From Streptomyces fradiae (lineage in GTDB: Bacteria > Actinomycetota > Actinomycetes > Streptomycetales > Streptomycetaceae): 64,000 nt of DNA. Positions 41,707 through 49,153 of this stretch are shown piece by piece. A program made the translations under genes and the position numbers. The number at the start of each line of letters is the position of its first letter. Position 1 is the stretch's first letter. Location of the stretch: assembly GCF_041270065.1 (NCBI RefSeq), contig NZ_CP065958.1, positions 248,001 through 312,000 of the forward strand, in the 5' to 3' direction. The notes under the pieces were generated by a model. The model had not been told where the DNA came from. It made no database searches and worked only from the letters and a program-made list of their open reading frames with translations.

Positions 41707-42399
41707 TCAGCGGGCGCCGCCGGGGCGGACCAGGCCCGTCTCGTAGGCGTGCACGGCGGCCTGGGTGCGGTCGCGCAGTGACAGCTTGGTGAGAATGCGG
41801 CTCACATAGGTCTTCACGGTCTGCTCGGCGACCACCAGGCGGGCGGCTATCTCCGCATTGGAAAGCCCGTGCGCGATGAGTGTGAGCACCTCCGTCTCGC
41901 GCTCCGTCAGGGCGCCCACCCGGTCCATCAGCGGGGCGCGGGGGGCGGCGGCGCTCAGCCGGGAGAACTCGGCGATCAGCCGCTTGGTGACGTTGGGTGC
42001 GAGCAGCGCGTCGCCGCGGGCCACCACCCGTACCGCGTCGGCGAGTTCCTCGGCCGAGGCGTCCTTGAGCAGGAACCCGGCGGCGCCGGCGCGCAGCGCC
42101 TCGTACACGTACTCGTCGAGGTCGAAGGTGGTGAGGACGAGCACCTTGACGGTGGCGTCGGCGTCGGCGGTGAGGACGCGGGTGGCCTCGATGCCGCCGG
42201 TGCCGGGCATCCGGATGTCCATCAGGACGACGTCGGGGGCGAGTTCGGCGGCCTTGGCGATGGCGTCGGCGCCGTCGACGGCCTGTCCGACGACGGTGAT
42301 CCCGGGCTCGGCGTTCAGGAGCACGGTGAAGCCCTGCCGGACCATGACCTGGTCGTCGGCGATGAGCACCTTGATGTCTCCGGTGCCGGGGTGGCTCAT
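41707..42399 (-). CDS. NarL/LuxR-family response regulator
   Basis: 230 residues. The receiver domain has IADDQ (acidic pocket), phosphoacceptor Asp61 in VLMDIRMPGTGG and Lys in FLLKDAS. The LuxR HTH covers about 160-222 (LTERETEVLTLIAHGLSNAE). The ATG at 42399 overlaps the kinase stop (ATGA). The downstream terminator is shared with the converging VWA operon. Confidence 0.95.
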   Translation of the reverse strand: MSHPGTGDIKVLIADDQVMVRQGFTVLLNAEPGITVVGQAVDGADAIAKAAELAPDVVLMDIRMPGTGGIEATRVLTADADATVKVLVLTTFDLDEYVYEALRAGAAGFLLKDASAEELADAVRVVARGDALLAPNVTKRLIAEFSRLSAAAPRAPLMDRVGALTERETEVLTLIAHGLSNAEIAARLVVAEQTVKTYVSRILTKLSLRDRTQAAVHAYETGLVRPGGAR

Positions 42400-43709
42400 G
42401 AACCGTCCTTGGGGTCGAGGGGCCGCGGAGACCCTACGGGTGCGGGCAGGAACGCGGTGACGTCCCAGCCGCCTTCGGGGGTGGGTCCGGCGGCGAGTTC
42501 GCCGCCGAGCATGGTGGTGCGCTCGCGCATGCCGAGCAGTCCGTGACCGGGTTCGCGCCCGGGGCCGGCCGTCCGGGTGTCCGACGGCCGGTCCGGTGCC
42601 GTGTTGGTGACGCGTACGGTCAGGCCCTCGCGGTGGTAGTGGGTCTCGACGGTGGCGCTGGCGCCCGGCGCGTGCCGCATCACATTGCTCAGGGCCTCCT
42701 GCACGATGCGGTACGCGGAGAGCTCGGTGCCCGGCGAGAGCGGGCGGCGCTCGCCGCGCGACTCCGCGGTCGCGTCGAGGCCCGCGGCCCGTACGTTGGC
42801 GAGGAGTTCGCCGAGCCGGTCGAGGGTGGGCTGCGGGGCGTGCCGTACGCCGGCGGCGGCATCGCCCGGCGCGTCCTCGCCGCGCAGCACGCCGAGGACG
42901 CGGCGGAGTTCGGTGAGTGCGTCGACGGCGTTCTGCCGGATGCCCGCGAGGTTCTCGCGGAGCTCCGGGGACGGGTCGGCGACCAGGTGCGGGGCGACCT
43001 GGGCCTGGATGGAGATGACGGACATGTGGTGGGCGACGACGTCGTGGAGCTCGCGGGCGATGCGGCCGCGCTCCTCCAGGAGGGCGCGGCGGGCCCGTTC
43101 GCCGGCAGTGAGTTCCTCCTGGGCGACGAGCCTGGTCCGGGAGACCCGGGTGGCGCGCAGGGAGCAGCCGACGACGGTGGCGGCGGCGAAGAACGTCGCG
43201 CCGACGGCGAGAGCGGGCGGGTGCGGCACGGGGGCGTGCGGCAGCAGCGCGCCGGCGCCGGTGAGCAGGGTGATCCCGAGTGCCGCGGCGGCGGCGACCG
43301 GCCGGACGCGCAGCGCGAGCAGCAGCAGGACCAGGGTGTGCAGGGCGATGGACGGGACGCTCCAGGGCCACGGGCCGGCGAAGACCGACTCGGTGAGGAG
43401 TCCGAGGACCCACAGGGCGGCGGTGGAGAGCCACCAGGCGGCGGCGGGACGGCTGAGGGCCAGGACGGGCGCGCCGGCGAGGAGGAGCACGAGCAGCGAG
43501 ACGGCGCCGGGGACGGGCTCCAGGAACCTGGCGTAGGAGTTGAGGTTCCAGATGCCGACGAGGAGGCAGAAGAGCACGGCGTGGGCGTGCGGCAGCCAGC
43601 TGAGGTAGCGGTGCCGGGGCAGCGGGTCGCGGCGTCCCGGCCGCAGGTCGGCGCGCAGGACGCCGGGCGCCGCGCGCAGGGCGGCCTCCCATCGTGCGGT
43701 GTCCGTCAC
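42396..43709 (-). CDS. Sensor histidine kinase, HisKA_3 type
   Basis: 437 residues from GTG 43709, which has GGGGGAA upstream; an ATG at 43760 would add 17 residues and overlap the previous gene. Five hydrophobic helices occupy about 42-185, followed by a linker. The phosphotransfer motif is ERGRIARELHDVVAHHMSV with His222. The ATPase boxes NTAPDRPSD and GHGLLGMRERTTMLGG follow. The typical Streptomyces NarL-type kinase senses within the membrane. Signal unknown. Confidence 0.92.
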   Translation of the reverse strand: MTDTARWEAALRAAPGVLRADLRPGRRDPLPRHRYLSWLPHAHAVLFCLLVGIWNLNSYARFLEPVPGAVSLLVLLLAGAPVLALSRPAAAWWLSTAALWVLGLLTESVFAGPWPWSVPSIALHTLVLLLLALRVRPVAAAAALGITLLTGAGALLPHAPVPHPPALAVGATFFAAATVVGCSLRATRVSRTRLVAQEELTAGERARRALLEERGRIARELHDVVAHHMSVISIQAQVAPHLVADPSPELRENLAGIRQNAVDALTELRRVLGVLRGEDAPGDAAAGVRHAPQPTLDRLGELLANVRAAGLDATAESRGERRPLSPGTELSAYRIVQEALSNVMRHAPGASATVETHYHREGLTVRVTNTAPDRPSDTRTAGPGREPGHGLLGMRERTTMLGGELAAGPTPEGGWDVTAFLPAPVGSPRPLDPKDGS

Positions 43710-43752
43710 CGTGTTCCCCCCGCTGGCGTGTTGTGCGTTCCCCTGCGACAGC

Positions 43753-44919
43753 CTAGGCACGTCGTGCCTCCGTCCTTCGGTCGGGCCGCGGCTTCGGGGC
43801 GCGGGCCGGGTCGTTGCGTTCGTACGGGTGGAAGACGGCGCAGCAGGCGAGCAGTGCGCCGGCGAACAGGGGCAGCCAGCCGAGGCGGGCGAGGACCCAG
43901 GCGGTGCCGTCGGGGACGGTGTGGAGTCCGGGCAGCGGCGGGCGGCCGAGGAGGTGGGCGGTGAGCAGTCCGCCGGTGGTGGCGGCGATCATCGCGGTCT
44001 GGTGCCAGAGGAAGACGGTCAGGGCGCCGAGGTTGAGCAGGGCGACGGCGGCCCAGGCGCGTGGCCGGCGCAGGGCGCGGCGCAGCGGGCCGAGGAGCAG
44101 GACGGCGGCGCCGCACTGGGCGAGGCCGAAGGTGACGGCGGCGAGGGTGGGCGGGTTGAGGTTGGAGACCGGGGCGCCGGGCACGCCGACCATGGATCCG
44201 GGGTAGCCGGCGAAGGCGACCAGGAGGCCGGTGGCGGCGGCGCCGCCGAGGAGCAGGGTCCAGGCGGTGCCCTTCCCGGGTGTGCCGCGCCGGGCGATGA
44301 GCGCGCCGAGGCAGTACGGGACGAGCCAGCCGGCGGGCAGGTTGATCCAGCCGAGCCAGGCGGGGCCGTCGAGGCCGAAGCGGACCATGTCGACGTGGAG
44401 GACGACTGCGAGCGGCCACAGCGGGTGGACGCGGGCGACCAGCGGGGTGGCGGCGGTGAGGGCGGCGAGCACGAGCAGGAACCACAGCGGGGAGAGCACG
44501 AGCTTGCCCAGCGTCCAGAGGGTCTGCCAGGGCACTCCGCAGGCGAGCATGACGGTGGAGGCCAGGAGCCACACTGCGAGCAGCGGGCGCACCGGCCGGA
44601 ACAGCCGGCCGAGCCGGGCGGCGATCCACCGGCGATGGCTCTCGCCGCGGACCCGGGCGGCGGCGTGGCCGCGGGCGGCGACCAGGCCGCCGACCAGGAA
44701 GAACACCGCAAGGGTCTGGAACACCCAGGAGACCGGGGTGAGTTCGGGCATCAGGCCGAGCGGGCTCTCGACCCGCAGGCTGCCGCTGTCGGCGACCAGG
44801 GCGGTGACGAGCCAGTGGCCGAGGACGACCCCGAGGATGGCGAGGGCGCGCAGTGCGTCCAGGGCGCGGTCGCGGCCGGGCGGGGTGGCGGCGTCGATCC
44901 GGCGGGCGAGGTCACGCAT
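43753..44919 (-). CDS. Acyltransferase family 3 membrane protein
   Basis: 388 residues with about ten helices. The start RALDALRALAILGVVLGHWL carries the Arg and His typical of acyltransferase 3 proteins that O-acetylate sugars, lipids or antibiotics. FFLVGGLVAARG and GWINLPAGWLVPYCLGAL are further family features. ATG 44919 lies 8 bp inside the end of the DUF1023 hydrolase gene, so the two are coupled, and the kinase gene follows 43 bp downstream. Substrate unknown; surface modification is a fair guess. Confidence 0.88.
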   Translation of the reverse strand: MRDLARRIDAATPPGRDRALDALRALAILGVVLGHWLVTALVADSGSLRVESPLGLMPELTPVSWVFQTLAVFFLVGGLVAARGHAAARVRGESHRRWIAARLGRLFRPVRPLLAVWLLASTVMLACGVPWQTLWTLGKLVLSPLWFLLVLAALTAATPLVARVHPLWPLAVVLHVDMVRFGLDGPAWLGWINLPAGWLVPYCLGALIARRGTPGKGTAWTLLLGGAAATGLLVAFAGYPGSMVGVPGAPVSNLNPPTLAAVTFGLAQCGAAVLLLGPLRRALRRPRAWAAVALLNLGALTVFLWHQTAMIAATTGGLLTAHLLGRPPLPGLHTVPDGTAWVLARLGWLPLFAGALLACCAVFHPYERNDPARAPKPRPDRRTEARRA

Positions 44920-45919
44920 CGGCCGGCTCCCGGCCTTCGACGATCCGGGCCAGGTTGCGCAGCGGTACGGAGCCGGGGGCGAGGTAGTCGCTGTGGCCGC
45001 CGTCCCCGGCGGCGAAGCGCCGGGCGCCGAAGGCCGGGCCGGTCGGGTCGGCGCCGAAGCCGAGTTCGCTGCCGGAGCGGGCGGGCGACGGGAGGGGTAT
45101 GCGGACGTGGGGCACCCGGGCGACCCAGTCGCCGGCGGCGCGCCCGGCCCACACGGTGGCGCGGGTGTGGAGGGCGGCCACGTCGTCGTGGCCGGTGCCG
45201 GGGCTGCCGTAGAGGACGATCGCGGCGGCGGGGGTGCCGGCGGCGGCGCGGGCGCAGACCACGGAGCCGTAGGAGTGGCAGAGCAGGGTGATCCGGGCGG
45301 TGGGGCGGATGCGGTGCAGTTCGGCGACGGTGGCGGTGAGCGCGGGCGCCGCCTGCTCGGCGCGGCCCGGGGTGAGGGAGGCGGCGCTGGCCGTGGCGGG
45401 CGTGCGGTAGCCGAGCCAGGCGACGACGGCGGAGCGGTCGCCGCCGGTGCGGTCGCCGCCCGTGTCGTGGCGCAGGGTGTCCTGGAGGGCGAGGGCGCCG
45501 GCCCGGAAGCGGGCGTAGTGGTCGAGGTTGGTGTCGACGCCGGGGACGAGCACGGCGATCTGGTCGGCGCGGGCGAGGTCGCCGACGACCTCGGCGCTGC
45601 GGCCGCCGTCGCGTCCGTCGAAGGCGAGGAACCGGCGTCCCGGCTCGGCCATGGCGTGCAGTGCGGCGGCCCGTCGGCGGGCTCCGTAGGCGTCGGCGGT
45701 CTGCTCGGCGGCCCGCAGGGCGGCACGCCGGTCGGCATAGCGGGCGTCGAGCGAGGCGGTGAGCTCGGCCGGGGTGCCGGCGGTCAGCGGGGCGGTGGGC
45801 GGCGGGGCGGGGGCCGGTACCTCGGCGGGGCCCGCCGCGCCCGCGACCGGCAGCGCGACGGCGGCGGTGACGAGGGCGGCGAGCAGCCCTCGGCGGATCC
45901 GGGCGAGGGGCGGCGCCAT
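44912..45919 (-). CDS. Secreted DUF1023-family alpha/beta hydrolase
   Basis: 335 residues. Signal peptide (ARIRRGLLAALVTAAVALPV), then a helical stretch, and the alpha/beta hydrolase core from about 120: AVLVPGVDTNLDHYARF (oxyanion side) and ITLLCHSYGSVVCARAA with the nucleophile Ser in CHSYG. The C-terminal GGHSDYL gives the probable catalytic His. Family members are actinobacterial exported hydrolases of unknown substrate. ATG 45919 has GGAAGGAA six bases upstream. Overlaps the acyltransferase gene. Confidence 0.88.
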   Translation of the reverse strand: MAPPLARIRRGLLAALVTAAVALPVAGAAGPAEVPAPAPPPTAPLTAGTPAELTASLDARYADRRAALRAAEQTADAYGARRRAAALHAMAEPGRRFLAFDGRDGGRSAEVVGDLARADQIAVLVPGVDTNLDHYARFRAGALALQDTLRHDTGGDRTGGDRSAVVAWLGYRTPATASAASLTPGRAEQAAPALTATVAELHRIRPTARITLLCHSYGSVVCARAAAGTPAAAIVLYGSPGTGHDDVAALHTRATVWAGRAAGDWVARVPHVRIPLPSPARSGSELGFGADPTGPAFGARRFAAGDGGHSDYLAPGSVPLRNLARIVEGREPADA

Positions 45920-45949
45920 GGGCGGTTCCTTCCGTAGCGGGGGTGCGGG

Positions 45950-45973
45950 AGCGGAATTCGTTCCGCTGCGGAA
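45950..45973. promoter_or_regulatory. Overlapping palindromes in a divergent promoter region
   Basis: AGCGGAA-TTCG-TTCCGCT (45950-45967) and TTCCGC-T-GCGGAA (45961-45973) share an arm. They lie in the 165-bp gap between the DUF1023 hydrolase (minus) and DinB (plus) genes, 31-54 bp from the hydrolase start. They could be tandem operator half-sites or alternative hairpins. Confidence 0.35.
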
Positions 45974-46084
45974 GAAAGGTAGGAAGCGGGGCCTGTGGTC
46001 CGCGTCCCGCCAGGGAGCCAACTCCGGGGGTGGCTCTCAGGTATGACAGGTGATCGGGGCCCCTTCGGCTGGCAGGGTGGAGCC

Positions 46085-46612
46085 ATGACATGGACCGCAC
46101 CGCAGGTGAAGCGGGATCAGGACCTTGGCGAGCTGGGCACGCTGGACGAGCGGCGGATGCTGGAGGGCTGGCTGCAGTGGCACCGGGAGACGCTGCTCGC
46201 CAAGTGCGCCGGGCTCGCACCGGCCGAGCTGGCCCGGACGACGGTGGAGCCCTCGAACCTCACGCTCCTCGGCCTGGTGCGGCACATGGCGGAGGTGGAG
46301 CGGTGGTGGTTCCGGCGGAGCTTCGCGGGTGAGGACGTCGGCGAGGTGTTCACCGGACCGGCGGACGGCGACGAGGGGCTCGCCGGGGTCGATCCGGCCC
46401 ACGCGGAGCGGGACTTCGCAGGCTTCCGGGCCGAGGTCGCGGCGTGCAATGCGGCGGCAGCCGGGCACGGCCTCGACGAGACCTTCCGTTCCACGCGCGG
46501 GGTGCCGCTCAGTCTGCGCTGGGTCTATCTCCTGATGATCCAGGAGTACGCCCGCCACAACGGTCACGCCGACTTCCTGCGGGAGCGGACGGACGGCGTG
46601 ACGGGCGACTGA
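46085..46612 (+). CDS. DinB/DUF664-family protein
   Basis: 175 residues, a four-helix bundle of the DinB superfamily. Putative metal-binding His residues are in LGLVRHMAEVERWWF and at the C-terminus in QEYARHNGHADFLRER, the DUF664 signature. Relatives include mycothiol-dependent enzymes. The gene at 60.5 kb is a paralogue. ATG 46085 follows a weak ribosome site (GGGTGGAG). Confidence 0.9.
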   Translation: MTWTAPQVKRDQDLGELGTLDERRMLEGWLQWHRETLLAKCAGLAPAELARTTVEPSNLTLLGLVRHMAEVERWWFRRSFAGEDVGEVFTGPADGDEGLAGVDPAHAERDFAGFRAEVAACNAAAAGHGLDETFRSTRGVPLSLRWVYLLMIQEYARHNGHADFLRERTDGVTGD

Positions 46613-46636
46613 GCGGTTTGGTGCGGGCCCCGGCTC

Positions 46637-47302
46637 TCAGCCGAGGGACAGCGGGATCCGCACCCCGGCCGCGGCGAACGCCGACCGTTCCGCCTCGTCG
46701 GGCGCGCGCCGGCCGGTGCCGACGAGCAGCGCGTCCGTGTCGGACAGCTCCCGGGGCAGCTCCGCACCGGCGACCCGCGCCAGGAGCGCCCGAGCCTCGG
46801 CCAGGGTCGCGGCGGGCGGCGCGGGCGGGTCACCCGGCAGATGGGCGATCAGGTCGAGGTGGTGGAGGGTCCATTCGAGGACATAGGCGCCGAGGTAGTC
46901 GGCGACGGTCAGGACCTCCCCCTTGGTCTCCACAAGCAGCTTCGGGTCGGCGAGGACGGCCGCGCGGCCGGCGGCGGAGCCGACGTCGTCCAGGTGGAAG
47001 GTCAGGAGTCCCGGGTCCTGGTAGGCGGCGGCCAGGCGCACGGTGAGGGCGTCGAGGGGGTCGTCGCCGGTAGGCGGCCGGTCGGAGACCTCCCAGTAGC
47101 TCGCCGCGTCGCGGGTGGGCACGGCGTCCGGCCCGGCGGGTGTGGCGAGGGTGATCAGGACGTCCTGGGCGTCGATGACCAGATGGCACACCAGGTCACG
47201 GACGAGCCAGCCGGTGCAGCCGGAGGGCCGGGCGAAGTCCTCCTCGGCGAGTCCGGCGACCGCCGCGCGCAGCGCGCTCCACGCGAGTGAGAAGTGGTCC
47301 AC
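46637..47302 (-). CDS. Maleylpyruvate isomerase-family (MDMPI/TIGR03083) protein
   Basis: 221 residues, DinB-like fold: LAEEDFARPSGCTGWLVRDL, then CHLVIDAQDVL and ADYLGAYVLEWTLHHLDLI, where the His residues probably bind a metal. Actinobacterial members use mycothiol. Starts GTG 47302. Convergent with the DinB gene, stops only 24 bp apart. Confidence 0.85.
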   Translation of the reverse strand: MDHFSLAWSALRAAVAGLAEEDFARPSGCTGWLVRDLVCHLVIDAQDVLITLATPAGPDAVPTRDAASYWEVSDRPPTGDDPLDALTVRLAAAYQDPGLLTFHLDDVGSAAGRAAVLADPKLLVETKGEVLTVADYLGAYVLEWTLHHLDLIAHLPGDPPAPPAATLAEARALLARVAGAELPRELSDTDALLVGTGRRAPDEAERSAFAAAGVRIPLSLG

Positions 47303-47377
47303 GCCCGCAAGCTACCAGTCCGGCCTTCCCTCATCCCCTTGTCCGCGGCGGAGCGGCCCCCACCCGCCCGCCTCCCG

Positions 47378-47917
47378 TCAGCGGTAGTCGTCAGGGTGGT
47401 CCTGCATCCAGGTGTTGATCTTGTCGCGGGTGCCGACCAGCAGGGTCTCGTGCTTCTTCAGGTTCTCGAAGGAGCTGTCCCCGCCGAGCTCGGCCTCCAG
47501 CTCGGCGATCAGCTCGATCGGCTCGGGGAAGTGCCCGGGGCCCTTGGGGTCCGCTTTCATGGCGCGGTCGAGGCGGAGCAGTTCGTCATGTACGCGCCCC
47601 AGGAAGTACGCGCAGCCACTCGTCGCGCACGAGTCGTTCAGCGTGGCCTGGAGCCCGGCGAAAGCGTCGCGCACCTTCTCGGGCCCCGGCGTGGGATCGG
47701 GCTCGGCGGGCGTGGTGGTCGCGCCGGCCGCGGCCTCCGCGCTCGCCGCGGCCTCGGCCGCCTCCGCGGCGGACGTGGGCACCGTGGCGATCGAGTCGGA
47801 GGCGCCGGGCAGCGGCTGCGGCTTGGGCTCGGCGCTGCAGGACACGCAGAGCGCGGCCAGGGCCGCGAGGGCGACGGCGCCGCCTCGTATCGATGCCGTG
47901 AACGAAGACGTGAGCAT
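47378..47917 (-). CDS. Putative secreted lipoprotein
   Basis: 179 residues. The signal sequence ends ALAALCVSCSAEP with a possible, not ideal, lipobox at LCVSC. An Ala/Glu-rich low-complexity segment (about 48-72) precedes a helical domain with two cysteines (NDSCATSGCAYF) that could form a disulfide. No family recognised. Alone, on the minus strand between two unrelated genes. Confidence 0.75.
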   Translation of the reverse strand: MLTSSFTASIRGGAVALAALAALCVSCSAEPKPQPLPGASDSIATVPTSAAEAAEAAASAEAAAGATTTPAEPDPTPGPEKVRDAFAGLQATLNDSCATSGCAYFLGRVHDELLRLDRAMKADPKGPGHFPEPIELIAELEAELGGDSSFENLKKHETLLVGTRDKINTWMQDHPDDYR

Positions 47918-47972
47918 GATGGTCCCCCCATGATCGTGGAATCACGGGAGCCTACCCTGCTCCGTCCGCCCC

Positions 47973-48545
47973 TCACTCGCCTCGGTCGCGGTCGTACCGG
48001 AGCACTACGACCCCGTTGCCGAAGGTGCGCGTGCCGGTGAGCCGCAGATCGGCGGTGGTGTCGGTGGGCGGGAAGAGCGGGGTGCCGCGGCCGATCAGGA
48101 CCGGGTGGACGCTGATGTGGTAGGCGTCGATCAGGTCGAGTTCGCGGAAGGCGGTGCCGAGTTCCGCGCCGCCGAGGCAGAGGTCGCCGTCGGTGGCGGC
48201 GGCGAGGGCACGGACCTCGGCGGCGTCGACCCGGTCGACGACCGTGGTGTTCCAGTCGGCGTGCTCCAGCGTGGTGGAGTAGACGGTCTTGGGCTTCGTG
48301 CGCCAGATCTCGGCGAACTCCCGCTCCACGGGCGTGCTGTCCGGGTCCTGGTCGGCGGTCGGCCAGTAGTCCGCCATCAGCGTGTGGGTGCGCCGGCCGC
48401 TGATCAGGCGTCCCATGGCGGCGATCTCCCGGTTGAAGTACGTGTGCACCTCCTCGTCGACCCGGTTCCAGGAGATGTCGTGGCCGGGTGCCTCGATGTA
48501 CCCGTCGAGCGAGATGGAGATGAACTGGACGATCTTTCCGGACAC
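47973..48545 (-). CDS. Dihydrofolate reductase-like (RibD C-terminal) protein
   Basis: 190 residues from GTG 48545, which has GGGGAGAG seven bases upstream. RibD_C/DHFR-like fold: IVQFISISLDGYIEAPGHD at the start, GRLISGRRTHTLMADYW, GDLCLGGAELGTAF (NADPH pyrophosphate loop) and PVLIGRGTPLF. These are NADPH-dependent reductases of pterin- or flavin-like substrates, mostly uncharacterised. Monocistronic. Confidence 0.9.
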   Translation of the reverse strand: MSGKIVQFISISLDGYIEAPGHDISWNRVDEEVHTYFNREIAAMGRLISGRRTHTLMADYWPTADQDPDSTPVEREFAEIWRTKPKTVYSTTLEHADWNTTVVDRVDAAEVRALAAATDGDLCLGGAELGTAFRELDLIDAYHISVHPVLIGRGTPLFPPTDTTADLRLTGTRTFGNGVVVLRYDRDRGE

Positions 48546-48611
48546 CGGCGGCTCTCCCCTGCGGTCGTGGAGGCTCCTGCTGCGGCGGAGGGCCGCCGGC
48601 CCATACATCGG

Positions 48612-48632
48612 CCGTACGCCGGATGCGTACGG
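48612..48632 (-). terminator. Hairpin ending the iorAB-type operon
   Basis: An 8-bp perfect stem CCGTACGC / GCGTACGG with a 5-nt loop begins 2 bp past the stop of the 2Fe-2S subunit gene on the minus strand. Confidence 0.65.
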
Positions 48633-48633
48633 C

Positions 48634-49113
48634 TCACGCCATGCGGCGGGCGCCCTCCTTGATGGCCTCACGGATACGGTTATAGGTGCCGCACCGGCAG
48701 ATGTTGCGGATCTGGTCGAGATCGGCCTCGTCGATCTCGCGGCCGGCCTCGTGGGCGCGCCGGACGGCGGCGACGGCGGTCATGATCTGACCGGGCTGGC
48801 AGTAGCCGCACTGGGCGACGTCGATATCGAGCCAGGCCTCCTGCATCGGGTGCAGGTCTTTGCCGACGGTGCCGGGCAGGCCCTCGATGGTGGTGACCTC
48901 GTCGGTGTCCGCGAGGTCCTTCACAGGGACGGAACAGGGGGTGAAGGCCCGGCCGTTGAGGTGGCTCGTACAGGCCCGGCAGACGCCGACCCCGCAGCCG
49001 TACTTGGGTCCGGTGACGCCGAGGACGTCCCGGAGCACCCAGAGCAGCCGGACGTCGTCCTCGACCTCGGCGGTGACGGCCTTGCCGTTGAGGATGAAGG
49101 TGTGCTGGGGCAC
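48634..49113 (-). CDS. (2Fe-2S)-binding subunit, isoquinoline 1-oxidoreductase type
   Basis: 159 residues; carries electrons from the molybdenum site. N-terminal plant-type cluster ligands Cys40, Cys45, Cys48 and Cys60 (CGVGVCRACTSHLNG), and the helical second cluster with Cys102, Cys105, Cys139 and Cys141 (QCGYCQPGQ, CRCGTY). GTG 49113 has GGAG upstream. It follows the large subunit by about 40 bp. No FAD subunit gene is present, as in IorAB-type enzymes that pass electrons to a membrane acceptor. Confidence 0.95.
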   Translation of the reverse strand: MPQHTFILNGKAVTAEVEDDVRLLWVLRDVLGVTGPKYGCGVGVCRACTSHLNGRAFTPCSVPVKDLADTDEVTTIEGLPGTVGKDLHPMQEAWLDIDVAQCGYCQPGQIMTAVAAVRRAHEAGREIDEADLDQIRNICRCGTYNRIREAIKEGARRMA

Positions 49114-49153
49114 GGTGGCTCCATGGTGAGTCGTAGGGCGGGGGCGGGCTGCG

